A stretch of 55,925 nucleotides of DNA from CAZLBV01 sp964557845. GTDB taxonomy: Bacteria; Acidobacteriota; Aminicenantia; Aminicenantales; Aminicenantaceae. Positions 41,886-50,996 of the stretch are shown here, piece by piece. Made by a program: the position numbers and the translations under genes. The notes below the pieces were generated by a model. That model was not told where the DNA came from and searched no databases. It saw nothing but the letters and a program-made list of their open reading frames with translations. Location of the stretch: NCBI GenBank assembly GCA_964557845.1, contig CAZLBV010000033.1, positions 1-55,925 of the forward strand, read 5' to 3'. Numbering within the stretch: the stretch's first letter is position 1; each line of letters starts with the position of its first letter.

Positions 41886-44321
41886 TTAAGTTTTAGTCTT
41901 ATGGCTTTTTTCGGAAGCGGTGAAGGTTTTCCAGCTTTTTGCCAGCCTTTCCAGCTCATTGTCTACCAGATAGTTGACCGTTCCTTCTTCAAACGTTCCA
42001 TCGCTATTTCTAATACCGGCCTCTACCCCGGTGAGGATTTCTATCCCCTCATCAATGGTTTTAACTGGGTAAATATGAAATTTCCCTGCTTTTACTGCCT
42101 CTATTACCTCTTTTTTGAGCATGAGATTCTTGATGTTAAGCTGAGGAATGACAACTCCTTGTTTTCCGTTCAAACCTTTAGCTTTGCAGACCTGGAAGAA
42201 GCCCTCGATCTTTTCATTGACTCCTCCGATCGGCTGAATCTCTCCCAACTGATTGAGTGAGCCTGTAACCGCTATATCCTGCCGTAGGGGAAGTTTGGAC
42301 AGACTGGATAATATGGAATAGACTTCGGTAGAAGATGCACTGTCTCCGTCAATACCGGAATAGGATTGTTCAAAAGCGATACTGGCAGACAGGGAAAAGG
42401 GTTTATTCTGGGCATATTTCCCTCTCAGATAACCGCCTAAAATAAGAACTCCTTTATTATGAGAATTACCGCTTAGGTCAGCTTCACGTTCGATATTGAT
42501 GACTCCGGCTCTTCCCACAGAGGTAGTTGCCGTAATTCTGGTTGGTTTTCCGAAGGCAAAACCATTGAGCATATACACGGAGAGACCGTTGACCTGACCG
42601 ACAACGCTTTTTTCAGTGTCGATCATAATGGTGCCTTCTTCGATCATTTCCTGGATCTTCCGTTCGATCAGTCCGACCCGCTCGAAGCGTTCCTCTATGG
42701 CCTTTTCTACATGGGAGCGGCCCACCTCGTCTTTTTTTTCTTTTTTAGCCCAATAATCGGCTTCGCGGACAATATCGGCAATATTATGAAACCGGGTGCT
42801 GATTTTTTTCTGTTTGCCCGATAAGCGGGTTCCATATTCTAAGATAGCAGCCATGGCTTCTTTATCAAAAGTTTTAAGTTTATCATCTTCAATGATCTTT
42901 TTGATAAAATATACATAATCGAGGAGAATTTTATCGGTTTTTTCGGTTTCTGAATCAAATTCAGCCTTGATCTTGAAGATCTTTTTAAATCCTTCATCCA
43001 AGTAATACAACAGGTTGTAAATATAGCTGTCCCCGATCATAGCGACCTTTAAATCAATTTCTATGGGTTCCGGTTTTAACCGGCTGGTGGATATAAGATA
43101 CAATGACATATAATTTTGAATCTCCAGTGTCCGGTGTTTTAATGTGCGTTTAAGGGTGGTCCAAACACCTGGCTCGATCAAAACCTCCAGCGCATTCAAA
43201 ACCAGGTATCCTCCATTAGCCTTAAGGAGTGATCCTGCTTTTATTTTAGTAAAATCAGTCTGGTAAAGACCCAGCCGGTTAACTGTAGTCTCGATGGAGC
43301 CAAAAAGATTCATGTAGTTTGGATTTGTTTCCAAAATCACCGGGGCTGTCTTCACTTCCGAGTTGTCGATCAGAAGATTCACCCGGTATTCTAGAAAAGG
43401 ATCGTTGATATCCTCTTCCTTGGGGTCCTTTTTTTGTGATTTAAAAAGATTAATGTTTTGAATCAGGTTATGTTCTACAAAATCAAGGTATTCATTGACT
43501 TTATCGTAAGTGAATTTCTCTCTGATTTTGGAAATGGCGCCCTTAATGATAGGAGTGATAGATTCTTCATCCCATTGTTTCAACATCTCCCTGATCTTTT
43601 CATCTGTTTCCCGCATTTGTTTGAACACAACTTCGAGTTTATCGGTCAAATCTTCATAATTTTTTCTCAGTTCCTCCAGTTTTTCCTCAGAGAATTTATT
43701 CTCCCGCACCATCGCTTCCAACTTGCTGAAGGGAGTCGGCTCCCCTTCGATGACAGGGATGAGATCAGGTTTGACCAAGGGGCCCATCTGGACCTGGATT
43801 ACGGAGAATCCCAGATCTGCCACTTCTTTTTCAAAATTTTTCAATATTTCTTTCTGTTTTTTCTGCAGGCTTTCTATGATTTGGTCTCTCTTTTCTGTGT
43901 AATATTCGCTCTTAAGCAGATCCGGTATGCTGGCCTGAAGCATCTCAATCAAGTTGGCCATGGCATCTCTGAATTTTTTGCCTTCTCCTGCCGGCAGTTT
44001 TATTAGAGAGGGTTCGTCAGGGTTCTTGAAATTATTGACATAGAGTATATCATCCGGGGCAGTCTCTTGTTTTTCTAGTTTTTCCAGGAGCCTTTTTATG
44101 GAAGTGGTTCTCCCGGTCCCTACCAGTCCGGTTATGAATATATTGAATCCATGGCTGCGGATCTCTAATCCGGTTTGGATAGCCTTCAAAGCTCTTTCTT
44201 GTCCAATGATGTCCTCACAAAGCTTGCACTGATCACTGTTCTCAAAAGGGATGATATTAAGATCAAGTTTCCAGGACAGTTCTTGTGGTGATAATTCTGA
44301 AAAATCCGAAACCGTTTTCAT
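41886..44321 (-). CDS. Lon-like ATP-dependent serine protease (COG1067 type)
   Basis: 811 residues from ATG 44321, chosen because GGAGGAG lies four bases before it; an ATG at 44372 would add 17 residues with no such site. The N-terminal AAA part has the P-loop-like GLVGTGRTTSIKRLLE, with Arg at the Lys position, which I recall as usual for this subfamily. A long coiled-coil/helical insertion covers residues ~150-280. The C-terminal Lon protease domain has GDSASSTEVYSILSSLSK (catalytic Ser) and IGGVNEKIEGFF (catalytic Lys). There is no N-terminal LON domain. It degrades proteins in the cytoplasm; the substrates are unknown. It is followed on the minus strand by the TonB locus, which has its own promoter. 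Confidence 0.9.
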   Translation of the reverse strand: MKTVSDFSELSPQELSWKLDLNIIPFENSDQCKLCEDIIGQERALKAIQTGLEIRSHGFNIFITGLVGTGRTTSIKRLLEKLEKQETAPDDILYVNNFKNPDEPSLIKLPAGEGKKFRDAMANLIEMLQASIPDLLKSEYYTEKRDQIIESLQKKQKEILKNFEKEVADLGFSVIQVQMGPLVKPDLIPVIEGEPTPFSKLEAMVRENKFSEEKLEELRKNYEDLTDKLEVVFKQMRETDEKIREMLKQWDEESITPIIKGAISKIREKFTYDKVNEYLDFVEHNLIQNINLFKSQKKDPKEEDINDPFLEYRVNLLIDNSEVKTAPVILETNPNYMNLFGSIETTVNRLGLYQTDFTKIKAGSLLKANGGYLVLNALEVLIEPGVWTTLKRTLKHRTLEIQNYMSLYLISTSRLKPEPIEIDLKVAMIGDSYIYNLLYYLDEGFKKIFKIKAEFDSETEKTDKILLDYVYFIKKIIEDDKLKTFDKEAMAAILEYGTRLSGKQKKISTRFHNIADIVREADYWAKKEKKDEVGRSHVEKAIEERFERVGLIERKIQEMIEEGTIMIDTEKSVVGQVNGLSVYMLNGFAFGKPTRITATTSVGRAGVINIEREADLSGNSHNKGVLILGGYLRGKYAQNKPFSLSASIAFEQSYSGIDGDSASSTEVYSILSSLSKLPLRQDIAVTGSLNQLGEIQPIGGVNEKIEGFFQVCKAKGLNGKQGVVIPQLNIKNLMLKKEVIEAVKAGKFHIYPVKTIDEGIEILTGVEAGIRNSDGTFEEGTVNYLVDNELERLAKSWKTFTASEKSHKTKT

Positions 44322-44478
44322 TGCTCCTCCAAGAATGGTCAATTCATGTGATAAAGGAATTTTATTTATCATAATTCAGGAAGATAGACAAGCACACCTA
44401 TATAAATCGGTGTAAATAATAATTATGTGCAAAAGACAATAGATTTTGTTAAAATGTTCCGCGAGGAGGATAGCGCGA

Positions 44479-45600
44479 GTGAAAGATATCAGAATTGAAA
44501 AAGTCCTTTCCAAAAAAGACCTGAAAAAATTCATACAGTTTCCCTGGAAAATATATAAAGATGACCCTAACTGGGTACCTCCTCTCATTATGGACATGAA
44601 AGAGAAGTTAAACCGGAAAAAGAATCCCTTTTTTGAGCATGCCAAAATGGATCTTTTTCTGGCCTACAGGGAAAATGAGATCGTGGGAAGGATAGCTGCG
44701 ATCATTGATTTCAAACACAATGATTTTCATTCTGAAAAAATTGTTTTTTTCGGGCTTTATGAAAGCATAGATGACAGCGATGTGGCTGAGAAACTGCTGC
44801 ATGCTGCGGTGGCATGGGGCAAGGATCAAGGCATGGAGATCCTAAGAGGCCCTGTGAATCTTTCTTTGAATGATGAATGTGCCTTTCTGCTGGAAGGCTT
44901 TGACTCTCCTCCAGTGGTAATGATGCCCTATAATCCTCCCTATTATCTAGAGCTTATGGAAAAGTGCGGAATGGTGAAAGCAAAAGATCTTTATGCTTTT
45001 TATATGAGGACCGACCAAGAAGTACCGGAGAATATTAAAGAGATCTTAGATACTGCCAGAAAAAAGTCAACGGTGACATTGCGAACCGCAGATATGAAAC
45101 ACTTGGATGAAGAGGCCGATAAGATAAAATATGTCTACAATCATGGGTGGGAACGGAACTGGGGCTTTGTTCCTTGGACGGAAAAAGAAATGGATCACAT
45201 GGTCAATAAGCTGAAATTAATGGCTGATCCTGATATTGTTATCCTTGCCGAGGATAAGGACAAGCCCGTAGGATTTGCCTTTGCCCTGCCTAATTACAAT
45301 GAAGTCCTCAAAAAGATGAATGGTAGACTTTTTCCCTTTGGATTTATTACTTTTTTGAAGGGAAAAAAGAAAATAAAAGGAGTCAGGACTCCTGTTTTTG
45401 GGATCTTAAAAGAATATCGACTCACGGGATTAAGTTATCTTCTTTGTGATGAATTAACCAGAAGTGCTTTCAATAAAGGTTATGAATGGGGTGAAACTTC
45501 CTGGCAGCTGGAAGACAATGATGCTGTCAACCGCCTGGTGATGTCCTTAGGTGCAAAGTTATATAAAAAATACAGGATTTTTGAAAAAAGGAATATATAA
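44479..45600 (+). CDS. GNAT-like N-acetyltransferase-fold protein
   Basis: 373 residues from GTG 44479, chosen because GAGGAGG (44463-44469) lies nine bases upstream; a TTG at 44446 lies before that site and is rejected. The N-terminal KDLKKFIQFPWKIYKDDPNW and VPPLIMDMKEKL, then ENEIVGRIAAIIDF and GPVNLSLNDECAFLLEGFD, match a broad family of large hypothetical proteins with two acetyltransferase-like halves. The second half includes VILAEDKDKPVGFAFALPN and LTGLSYLLCDELTRSAFN with GWGETSWQLEDN-like residues. No substrate is known. It starts a plus-strand run, divergent from the Lon-like gene. Confidence 0.72.
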   Translation: MKDIRIEKVLSKKDLKKFIQFPWKIYKDDPNWVPPLIMDMKEKLNRKKNPFFEHAKMDLFLAYRENEIVGRIAAIIDFKHNDFHSEKIVFFGLYESIDDSDVAEKLLHAAVAWGKDQGMEILRGPVNLSLNDECAFLLEGFDSPPVVMMPYNPPYYLELMEKCGMVKAKDLYAFYMRTDQEVPENIKEILDTARKKSTVTLRTADMKHLDEEADKIKYVYNHGWERNWGFVPWTEKEMDHMVNKLKLMADPDIVILAEDKDKPVGFAFALPNYNEVLKKMNGRLFPFGFITFLKGKKKIKGVRTPVFGILKEYRLTGLSYLLCDELTRSAFNKGYEWGETSWQLEDNDAVNRLVMSLGAKLYKKYRIFEKRNI

Positions 45601-45643
45601 TTCAGAATGATCAACCTGGATTATTCATAAAAAAGGAGGGCTC

Positions 45644-46426
45644 ATGAGCTATACAAACTTAACCATAACGGTCGAAAAAGGGATCGGCTGGATTGAGATC
45701 AACCGGCCGGATAAATTGAATGCATTGAACTCACAGACCATAGAGGAAATGAGAGATGCATTTTTTGAATTTCAAAATAATGATGAGGTCAAGGTGGTTA
45801 TCCTTACCGGCACAGGTGAGAAAGCATTTATTGCCGGTGCGGATATAAGTGAATTGGCAGGTTTTGATTATTTTACCGGAAAGGATTATGTGGATAAAGG
45901 ACAATCATTGACCAAATTGATGGAAAATTACCCAAAACCGGTTATCGCAGCTATAAACGGATTCGCCTTAGGTGGAGGTACCGAAATGGCCTTAGCCTGT
46001 CATTTCCGGATCGCTTCAGAAAATACAAAAATGGGGCAGCCGGAAGTAAAATTAGGACTCATCCCCGGATTTGGCGGGACACAGCGCCTTTCCAGGCTGG
46101 TAGGAAAAGGAATGGCCCTGGAAATGATCCTCAGTGGACGAGTGGTTGATGCCCAGGAAGCATTTCGTATTGGTTTGGTCAACCGGGTTGTTCCCTTGGC
46201 TGAGCTCCGTTCCACAGTAGAAGCATTAGCCCAGGAAATTATAGGGAATGGGCCTTTTGCTGTAGAAACAGCCATCTCAGCTGTAAACGAGGGGCTGGAC
46301 ATGACACTTGATGAAGGCTTAGAGTTAGAAGCTGAATTGTTTGGAAGGGTTTGTTCTACTGAAGACAGCAAAGAGGGGACAAAGGCATTCTTAGAAAAAA
46401 GAAAAGCAGATTTTATAGGCAAATAA
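45644..46426 (+). CDS. Enoyl-CoA hydratase/isomerase (crotonase family)
   Basis: 260 residues, the normal crotonase length. The oxyanion hole motifs are KAFIAGADISELAG and INGFALGGGTEMALACHFR, and the catalytic Glu is in MGQPEVKLGLIPGFGGTQ. Both Glu residues used by hydratases (the one in GGTEMA and the one in PEVKLG) are present. It would hydrate 2-enoyl-CoA in beta-oxidation or butyrate-type fermentation in the cytoplasm. AAGGAGG precedes the ATG. It is followed after 11 bases by ribH, an unrelated pathway, so the operon is mixed. Confidence 0.93.
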   Translation: MSYTNLTITVEKGIGWIEINRPDKLNALNSQTIEEMRDAFFEFQNNDEVKVVILTGTGEKAFIAGADISELAGFDYFTGKDYVDKGQSLTKLMENYPKPVIAAINGFALGGGTEMALACHFRIASENTKMGQPEVKLGLIPGFGGTQRLSRLVGKGMALEMILSGRVVDAQEAFRIGLVNRVVPLAELRSTVEALAQEIIGNGPFAVETAISAVNEGLDMTLDEGLELEAELFGRVCSTEDSKEGTKAFLEKRKADFIGK

Positions 46427-46437
46427 AGGAGTCAACC

Positions 46438-46908
46438 ATGAAAACGTATCAGGGTAAACTGCTGGCCAAGGGATTAAAGATAGCGATTGTACTCAGCCGT
46501 TTTAATCAATTCATTTCGGAAAGACTGTTGGAAGGAGCTTTGGATGCCCTGAATAAACTCGGAGCCGAAGAAAAGGATATTTCCATCTATAAGGTTCCTG
46601 GTTCATTTGAGGTTCCTGTGATCACCAAAAAAATCGCGAAGGCCAAAGAGGTCGACGGGATAATTTGTCTGGGAGCTTTGATTCGGGGCGATACTCCTCA
46701 TTTTGAGTATCTCAGTGCAGAAGTGGCCAAGGGCTTGGCTCAGATTTCAATGGAAGACGGGCTTCCTGTTTCTTTCGGGATCTTAACCGTTGATACCATC
46801 GAGCAGGGAATAGAAAGAGCGGGCACCAAAGCAGGAAATAAGGGATATGATGCAGCCTTCTCATTGGTTGAGACGGTTAACTTGATCAAAGAGGCTGGAA
46901 TGGTTTAA
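46438..46908 (+). CDS. ribH: 6,7-dimethyl-8-ribityllumazine synthase
   Basis: 156 residues, the standard length. The substrate-site motifs are SRFNQFISERLLEGALDAL, YKVPGSFEVPVITKKIA and CLGALIRGDTPHFEYLSAE, which contains the catalytic His. The penultimate riboflavin step joins 5-amino-6-ribitylaminouracil with 3,4-dihydroxy-2-butanone phosphate. AAAGGAG precedes the ATG. The next gene is nusB, 14 bases on, the common ribH-nusB order in bacteria. Confidence 0.96.
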   Translation: MKTYQGKLLAKGLKIAIVLSRFNQFISERLLEGALDALNKLGAEEKDISIYKVPGSFEVPVITKKIAKAKEVDGIICLGALIRGDTPHFEYLSAEVAKGLAQISMEDGLPVSFGILTVDTIEQGIERAGTKAGNKGYDAAFSLVETVNLIKEAGMV

Positions 46909-46922
46909 ATGTAAGTATATCC

Positions 46923-47462
46923 ATGGGCAAAAGACGAAGAGCCCGCGAAAGTTCTCTGCAAATCCTTTATCAACTTGAATTCAATGACATTGCCATTGAT
47001 GACTTGCTGAAAGATTTTGCGGGTCAACATAAATTAAAACGAGAAACAGCTGATTATACTTATTCGTTAGTAAACGGTGTTTTAAAAAATAAAAAAGACA
47101 TCGATGATTTAATCAGTTCTATTTCGGTAAACTGGCGGATGTCGAGAATGGCAGTCATCGACAGGAACATTTTGCGCATAGCTGCATTTGAATTGATCTA
47201 TGAAGAGAATATAACCCCGGCAGTGGTTATTAATGAAGCCATAGAGATAGCCAAAAAATACAGCAGTGAGAAATCCGCCAAATTTATCAATGGTATACTG
47301 GATGCTTTAAAGAATAAACTGAAAAGTTTAAAAGAACACAAAGAGGAAAATGATCATGGAGAAGAAAAAACAAACTCCACCTCAATCTCAGAAACAAGCG
47401 GTCGAAACCGAAAAAAGCGATCAAGAGTTGGCGAGGCAAAAAAAATGGGAGAAACTGACTGA
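46923..47462 (+). CDS. nusB: Transcription antitermination factor NusB with C-terminal tail
   Basis: 179 residues. The core (~residues 1-140) is NusB: GKRRRARESSLQILYQLEF at the start, then ISVNWRMSRMAVIDRNILR, AAFELIYEENITPAVVINEA and SEKSAKFINGILDAL near the end. NusB joins NusE to bind boxA and control rRNA transcription. The final ~36-40 residues (HKEENDHGEEKTNSTSIS onward) exceed the usual length and are encoded in a different frame from the start of lysS, with which they overlap by 107-113 bases. The tail may not have a function; it is low-complexity and hydrophilic. Confidence 0.94.
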   Translation: MGKRRRARESSLQILYQLEFNDIAIDDLLKDFAGQHKLKRETADYTYSLVNGVLKNKKDIDDLISSISVNWRMSRMAVIDRNILRIAAFELIYEENITPAVVINEAIEIAKKYSSEKSAKFINGILDALKNKLKSLKEHKEENDHGEEKTNSTSISETSGRNRKKRSRVGEAKKMGETD

Positions 47463-48879
47463 GGAGGGGATCGACCGGTTTCCTCATAAAGCCGAGAAAA
47501 CACATTCTGTTTTTGAGATCGCAACAGATTTTGAGGGGATGTCTGCTGAAAAACTGGAAACTGAAGAAATAAAGGTGAGCGTTCCGGGCAGGATCTTATC
47601 CATCAGAAAGATGGGAAGAGCTATTTTTGCTCATATTTCAGACAGCAGTAAAAAACTTCAAATCTATCTGAGAGAAGACCAGCTTGGAAAAGAAAATTTC
47701 AAGCTGTTTTTACTTATGGATATTGGTGATATCATCTTGGTGCAAGGTAAGCTGTTTAAAACCAGGACAGGTGAACTCACTGTGCTGTGTGAGTCCATAA
47801 CATTTTTGGCTAAATGCTTCCATCCTTTACCCGAGAAGTGGCATGGTCTTCAGGATATCGAGCTCCGCTACCGAAAACGATATCTTGATCTGATAGTAAA
47901 TCCGGAACAGGGGGATATATTTAGACTGCGGAGTAAGATGATTACAGAAATCAGACGTTTTTTTGATGAGAGAGAATATATCGAAGTCGAAACTCCTATG
48001 ATGCATGCTATTCCAGGGGGAGCCTTGGCTAAACCATTTAAGACCTTCCATAATGCTCTGGGGATCGAATTATACCTCCGTATTGCCCCTGAGCTCTATC
48101 TGAAAAGACTGACAGTAGGCGGGTTCGAAAAAGTCTATGAGATAAACAGAAATTTTAGGAATGAAGGGATATCTTCTGAGCACAATCCTGAATTTACCAT
48201 GCTTGAATTTTATGAGGCCTATTGTGATTATAATGATATGATGGAAATGACAGAAGAGCTAATTTATAGGTTAGCTGATAAGCTGCTGGGGTCAGAAGAA
48301 CTGACATTTGGAGAACATAAAATATCCTTGAAGCGGCCCTGGAAGCGGATCAAATTTATGGAAGCCCTGTCCACTTACAGCGGCTTAGCTCCCCATCGCT
48401 TTCAAGACCGGGAAGGAATTATTGAATTTGCTTCTGAGTTAGCTCCGGAAAAAGTCCCCATGACCTATGGGAACGCTCTGGATGTTATTTTTGATAAGTA
48501 TGTGAAATCGAATTTGGTTCAACCCACTTTTGTAATGAATCCTCCCAAAGAAATATCGCCCTTAGCGAAAGCTTCACGGGAAAATCCGGAGGAAGCGGAA
48601 CGTTTTGAGCTGGTGGTGGCTGGGATGGAGATCGCTAACGCATTTAGTGAGTTAACAGATCCGGTGGAACAAAGAGAACGGTTCGAACAACAGGCAGAAG
48701 AAAGAAAAAAAGGAGATGAGGAATCCCATAGAGTCGATCTGGATTATGTCCACGCCCTGGAATATGGACTTCCTCCCACCGGAGGAGAAGGGATAGGAAT
48801 TGACCGGTTGGTCATGCTGTTTGCCGACCGCAGATCTATCCGGGAAGTTATTCTCTTCCCTCTGCTCCGGCCGTTATGA
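47356..48879 (+). CDS. lysS: Lysyl-tRNA synthetase, class II
   Basis: 507 residues from ATG 47356, which has AGAGG at 9-base spacing; ATG 47350 is possible. The OB anticodon domain is followed by class II motif 2 (FRNEGISSEHNPEFTMLEFYE) and motif 3 (GGEGIGIDRLVMLF, then LLRPL at the C-terminus). The N-terminal ~25 residues are a hydrophilic extension (KKKQTPPQSQKQAVETEK) ahead of the usual start at QKKWEKLTEEGIDRFPHKAE. It charges tRNA(Lys). The extension region overlaps the tail of nusB in another frame. Confidence 0.96.
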   Translation: MEKKKQTPPQSQKQAVETEKSDQELARQKKWEKLTEEGIDRFPHKAEKTHSVFEIATDFEGMSAEKLETEEIKVSVPGRILSIRKMGRAIFAHISDSSKKLQIYLREDQLGKENFKLFLLMDIGDIILVQGKLFKTRTGELTVLCESITFLAKCFHPLPEKWHGLQDIELRYRKRYLDLIVNPEQGDIFRLRSKMITEIRRFFDEREYIEVETPMMHAIPGGALAKPFKTFHNALGIELYLRIAPELYLKRLTVGGFEKVYEINRNFRNEGISSEHNPEFTMLEFYEAYCDYNDMMEMTEELIYRLADKLLGSEELTFGEHKISLKRPWKRIKFMEALSTYSGLAPHRFQDREGIIEFASELAPEKVPMTYGNALDVIFDKYVKSNLVQPTFVMNPPKEISPLAKASRENPEEAERFELVVAGMEIANAFSELTDPVEQRERFEQQAEERKKGDEESHRVDLDYVHALEYGLPPTGGEGIGIDRLVMLFADRRSIREVILFPLLRPL

Positions 48880-48934
48880 TCCACACAGATAGTATTTTTT
48901 CTGAAGTTGAACTGCCTCAGAATACGGAGACCTA

Positions 48935-50152
48935 ATGAGTTTTGAATATTTTATTGCCCGGCGCTATTTAACGGCTAAAAGAAAACAAGCCTTTATTTCT
49001 GTGATCACCTTCATATCTGTTCTTGGGATCACTATCGGAGTCATGGCTCTGGTTATTGCCATAGCTCTGATAACCGGGTTTCAGAATGATGTTCAGGATA
49101 AGATCTTGGGTTCCACTTCCCATATAATGATCTCGGATATAACTGGTGAAGGTATGAGCGATTATCAAGGGTTGATGGAAGCAGTGCAGGAAATAGGTGG
49201 CGTCATATCCGCAACACCTGTTCTTTATGATACTGTTCTTCTCAACGGTCCCTATAAGAGTTCAGGTGCTGTCTTGCGGGGGGTGGATTTCAGCGCAGAA
49301 GTTAACTTTTCCGATTGGATGAAAAATCTGCAAGCAGGAAGGATACCTTCCAATAAGGATGGCAAAGAGATCTTATTGGGAAGGGACCTGGCTTTTAATA
49401 TGGGAGCAGGGATCGGAGACGTGATCACGGTTCTTACGTCGTCTTTCCGTCTTTCACCGGTTGGCCCTATCCCCAGAAGGAAGCAGTTTGAAGTTGTCGG
49501 GATATTCAGGACAGGCCTGTATGAATTCGATTCGTCCAGCGCGTTTATTTCTCTATCAGCTGCGCAGGATCTGTATAAACAGGAAAACAGGATCAGTATG
49601 TTAAATGTAAGGATCGAAGATATCTTTAAAGCTCCCAGTATTGCGGAAAAGATAGAAGTGATTCTAACTCCCGAACTTTTTGCGACAACCTGGATGAAAT
49701 TAAATGAACCATTATTTTCAGCGTTGAAGCTGGAAAAAAAACTGCTGTTTTTTACTATCACTTTGATAGTTCTAGTTGCCGCCCTGAATATTATCGCTAC
49801 CCTTATTCTGATGGTAATGGAGAAAACACGGGATATCGGGATTTTGATCGCCATGGGAACAACAGCACGGAGGATCAAAAAAATATTTTTTGTTCAAGGT
49901 GCGATGATCGGAGTGATAGGAACCACCATGGGAACCTTGTTGGGATTGATATGGTGCTGGTTTGCCAATACCTATAAGATCATTAAACTTCCGGTAGATA
50001 TCTATCCGATCTCTTATGTCCCTTTTCGTTTGGGGATACTTGACCTTTTGATGATTATAGGAATCACATTATTTATCACTTTTTTATCAACCTTGTTCCC
50101 TGCCCACAGGGCTTCTAAGGTTAATCCTGTAATGGCATTGAAATATGAATAA
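48935..50152 (+). CDS. Lipoprotein-releasing ABC transporter permease (LolC/LolE family)
   Basis: 405 residues. It starts FEYFIARRYLTAKRKQAFI, the family signature, with TM1 at ~20-50, a periplasmic domain (~residues 60-265) and three C-terminal helices, ending in FPAHRASKVNPVMALKYE. A coupling motif KTRDIGILIAMGTTARRIK contacts the ATPase. It overlaps the lolD ATPase gene by 8 bases. Only one LolC/E-type gene is present, so a homodimeric permease (LolF-like) is plausible. It would extract lipoproteins from the inner membrane for the outer membrane. The bamA and skp genes follow, fitting outer membrane assembly. Confidence 0.9.
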   Translation: MSFEYFIARRYLTAKRKQAFISVITFISVLGITIGVMALVIAIALITGFQNDVQDKILGSTSHIMISDITGEGMSDYQGLMEAVQEIGGVISATPVLYDTVLLNGPYKSSGAVLRGVDFSAEVNFSDWMKNLQAGRIPSNKDGKEILLGRDLAFNMGAGIGDVITVLTSSFRLSPVGPIPRRKQFEVVGIFRTGLYEFDSSSAFISLSAAQDLYKQENRISMLNVRIEDIFKAPSIAEKIEVILTPELFATTWMKLNEPLFSALKLEKKLLFFTITLIVLVAALNIIATLILMVMEKTRDIGILIAMGTTARRIKKIFFVQGAMIGVIGTTMGTLLGLIWCWFANTYKIIKLPVDIYPISYVPFRLGILDLLMIIGITLFITFLSTLFPAHRASKVNPVMALKYE

Positions 50153-50846
50153 TGATCCTTATATATTAAGAGTAGAAGAGCTAAGGAAAGAATATCCGCT
50201 CCCGCAGGGAAAGTTATGTATTTTTGATCATTTTAATTTCAACCTGGAAACAGGCAGCTTGATAGCGATTATGGGGGCCTCCGGAGTCGGAAAAACCACA
50301 TTTTTGAACCTCCTCGGTGCCTTGGATTCTCCCACTTCTGGAAAGATCATTTTTCAGGACAGGGATATTTTTTCACTGAACGAAAATGAAAGAGCTGAAT
50401 TCCGGAATAAGAAGATAGGTTTTATCTTTCAATTTTATCATCTTTTGCCTGAATTCACGGCCATAGAAAATGTCTGTATACCCTTGTTTATTCGCGGGAT
50501 AGAAAAAAGTACCGCTGAAAAAAAAGCCATGCAGATGCTTAAAGAGGTGAAGTTGGAGGACAAGGCCATGGTTCGTCCCAGCCGCCTTTCAGGAGGTGAG
50601 CAGCAAAGGATCGCAATTGCCCGGGCTTTGATCAATGAACCTCAGCTTCTTCTCGCTGATGAACCTACTGGAAACCTTGATTGGAAAACTGGGAAGATAA
50701 TTTTAGAGCTTATTCAGTCCCTTCATTCTAAGAAAGGTCTCTCCTCTATTATTGTCACCCATAATGAAAAAGTAGCCCAATTTTGCCAAAAAGCGTTTCT
50801 TCTGGAGAGCGGTGAACTGAAACTTTTTACGCATTTCTTAAGTTAA
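50145..50846 (+). CDS. lolD: Lipoprotein-releasing ABC transporter ATP-binding protein
   Basis: 233 residues. The Walker A motif is GASGVGKTTFLNLLGALD, the Q-loop FIFQFYHLLPEFTAIEN, the signature RLSGGEQQRIAIARALI, Walker B LLLADEPTGNLDWKT and the switch His IVTHNEKVA. It is a LolD/MacB-type ATPase that energises the permease upstream. The ATG lies inside the end of the lolC/E gene (8-base overlap), so the two are made together. A gap of 150 bases precedes bamA; no terminator was found. Confidence 0.93.
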   Translation: MNNDPYILRVEELRKEYPLPQGKLCIFDHFNFNLETGSLIAIMGASGVGKTTFLNLLGALDSPTSGKIIFQDRDIFSLNENERAEFRNKKIGFIFQFYHLLPEFTAIENVCIPLFIRGIEKSTAEKKAMQMLKEVKLEDKAMVRPSRLSGGEQQRIAIARALINEPQLLLADEPTGNLDWKTGKIILELIQSLHSKKGLSSIIVTHNEKVAQFCQKAFLLESGELKLFTHFLS

Positions 50847-50996
50847 ACAAGTGTGAGCCCGTGGAAGAAAAAACACATTGTCTCGTTTTAGAATGAAAAA
50901 TGAGGTTTCTATCGTGAGATAATTCGGTTTAAGAGAGGATTTTTTGTAGGGGCAAATCTTTTTTTTTATGAGTAAATGTGGTATAAGGATATAGTT

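Noticed and set aside
43458..44006. 182-codon plus-strand ORF in the Lon-like gene
   Set aside because: Phe/Leu-rich antisense translation of a charged coiled-coil region; no domain.
46923..47462. Considered a frameshift at the end of nusB
   Set aside because: Both NusB and LysS cores are complete in their own frames, so a sequencing frameshift is not needed.
49252..49878. 208-codon minus-strand ORF in the lol permease gene
   Set aside because: Antisense to the permease; Ser/Ile-rich translation typical of reversed membrane-protein codons.
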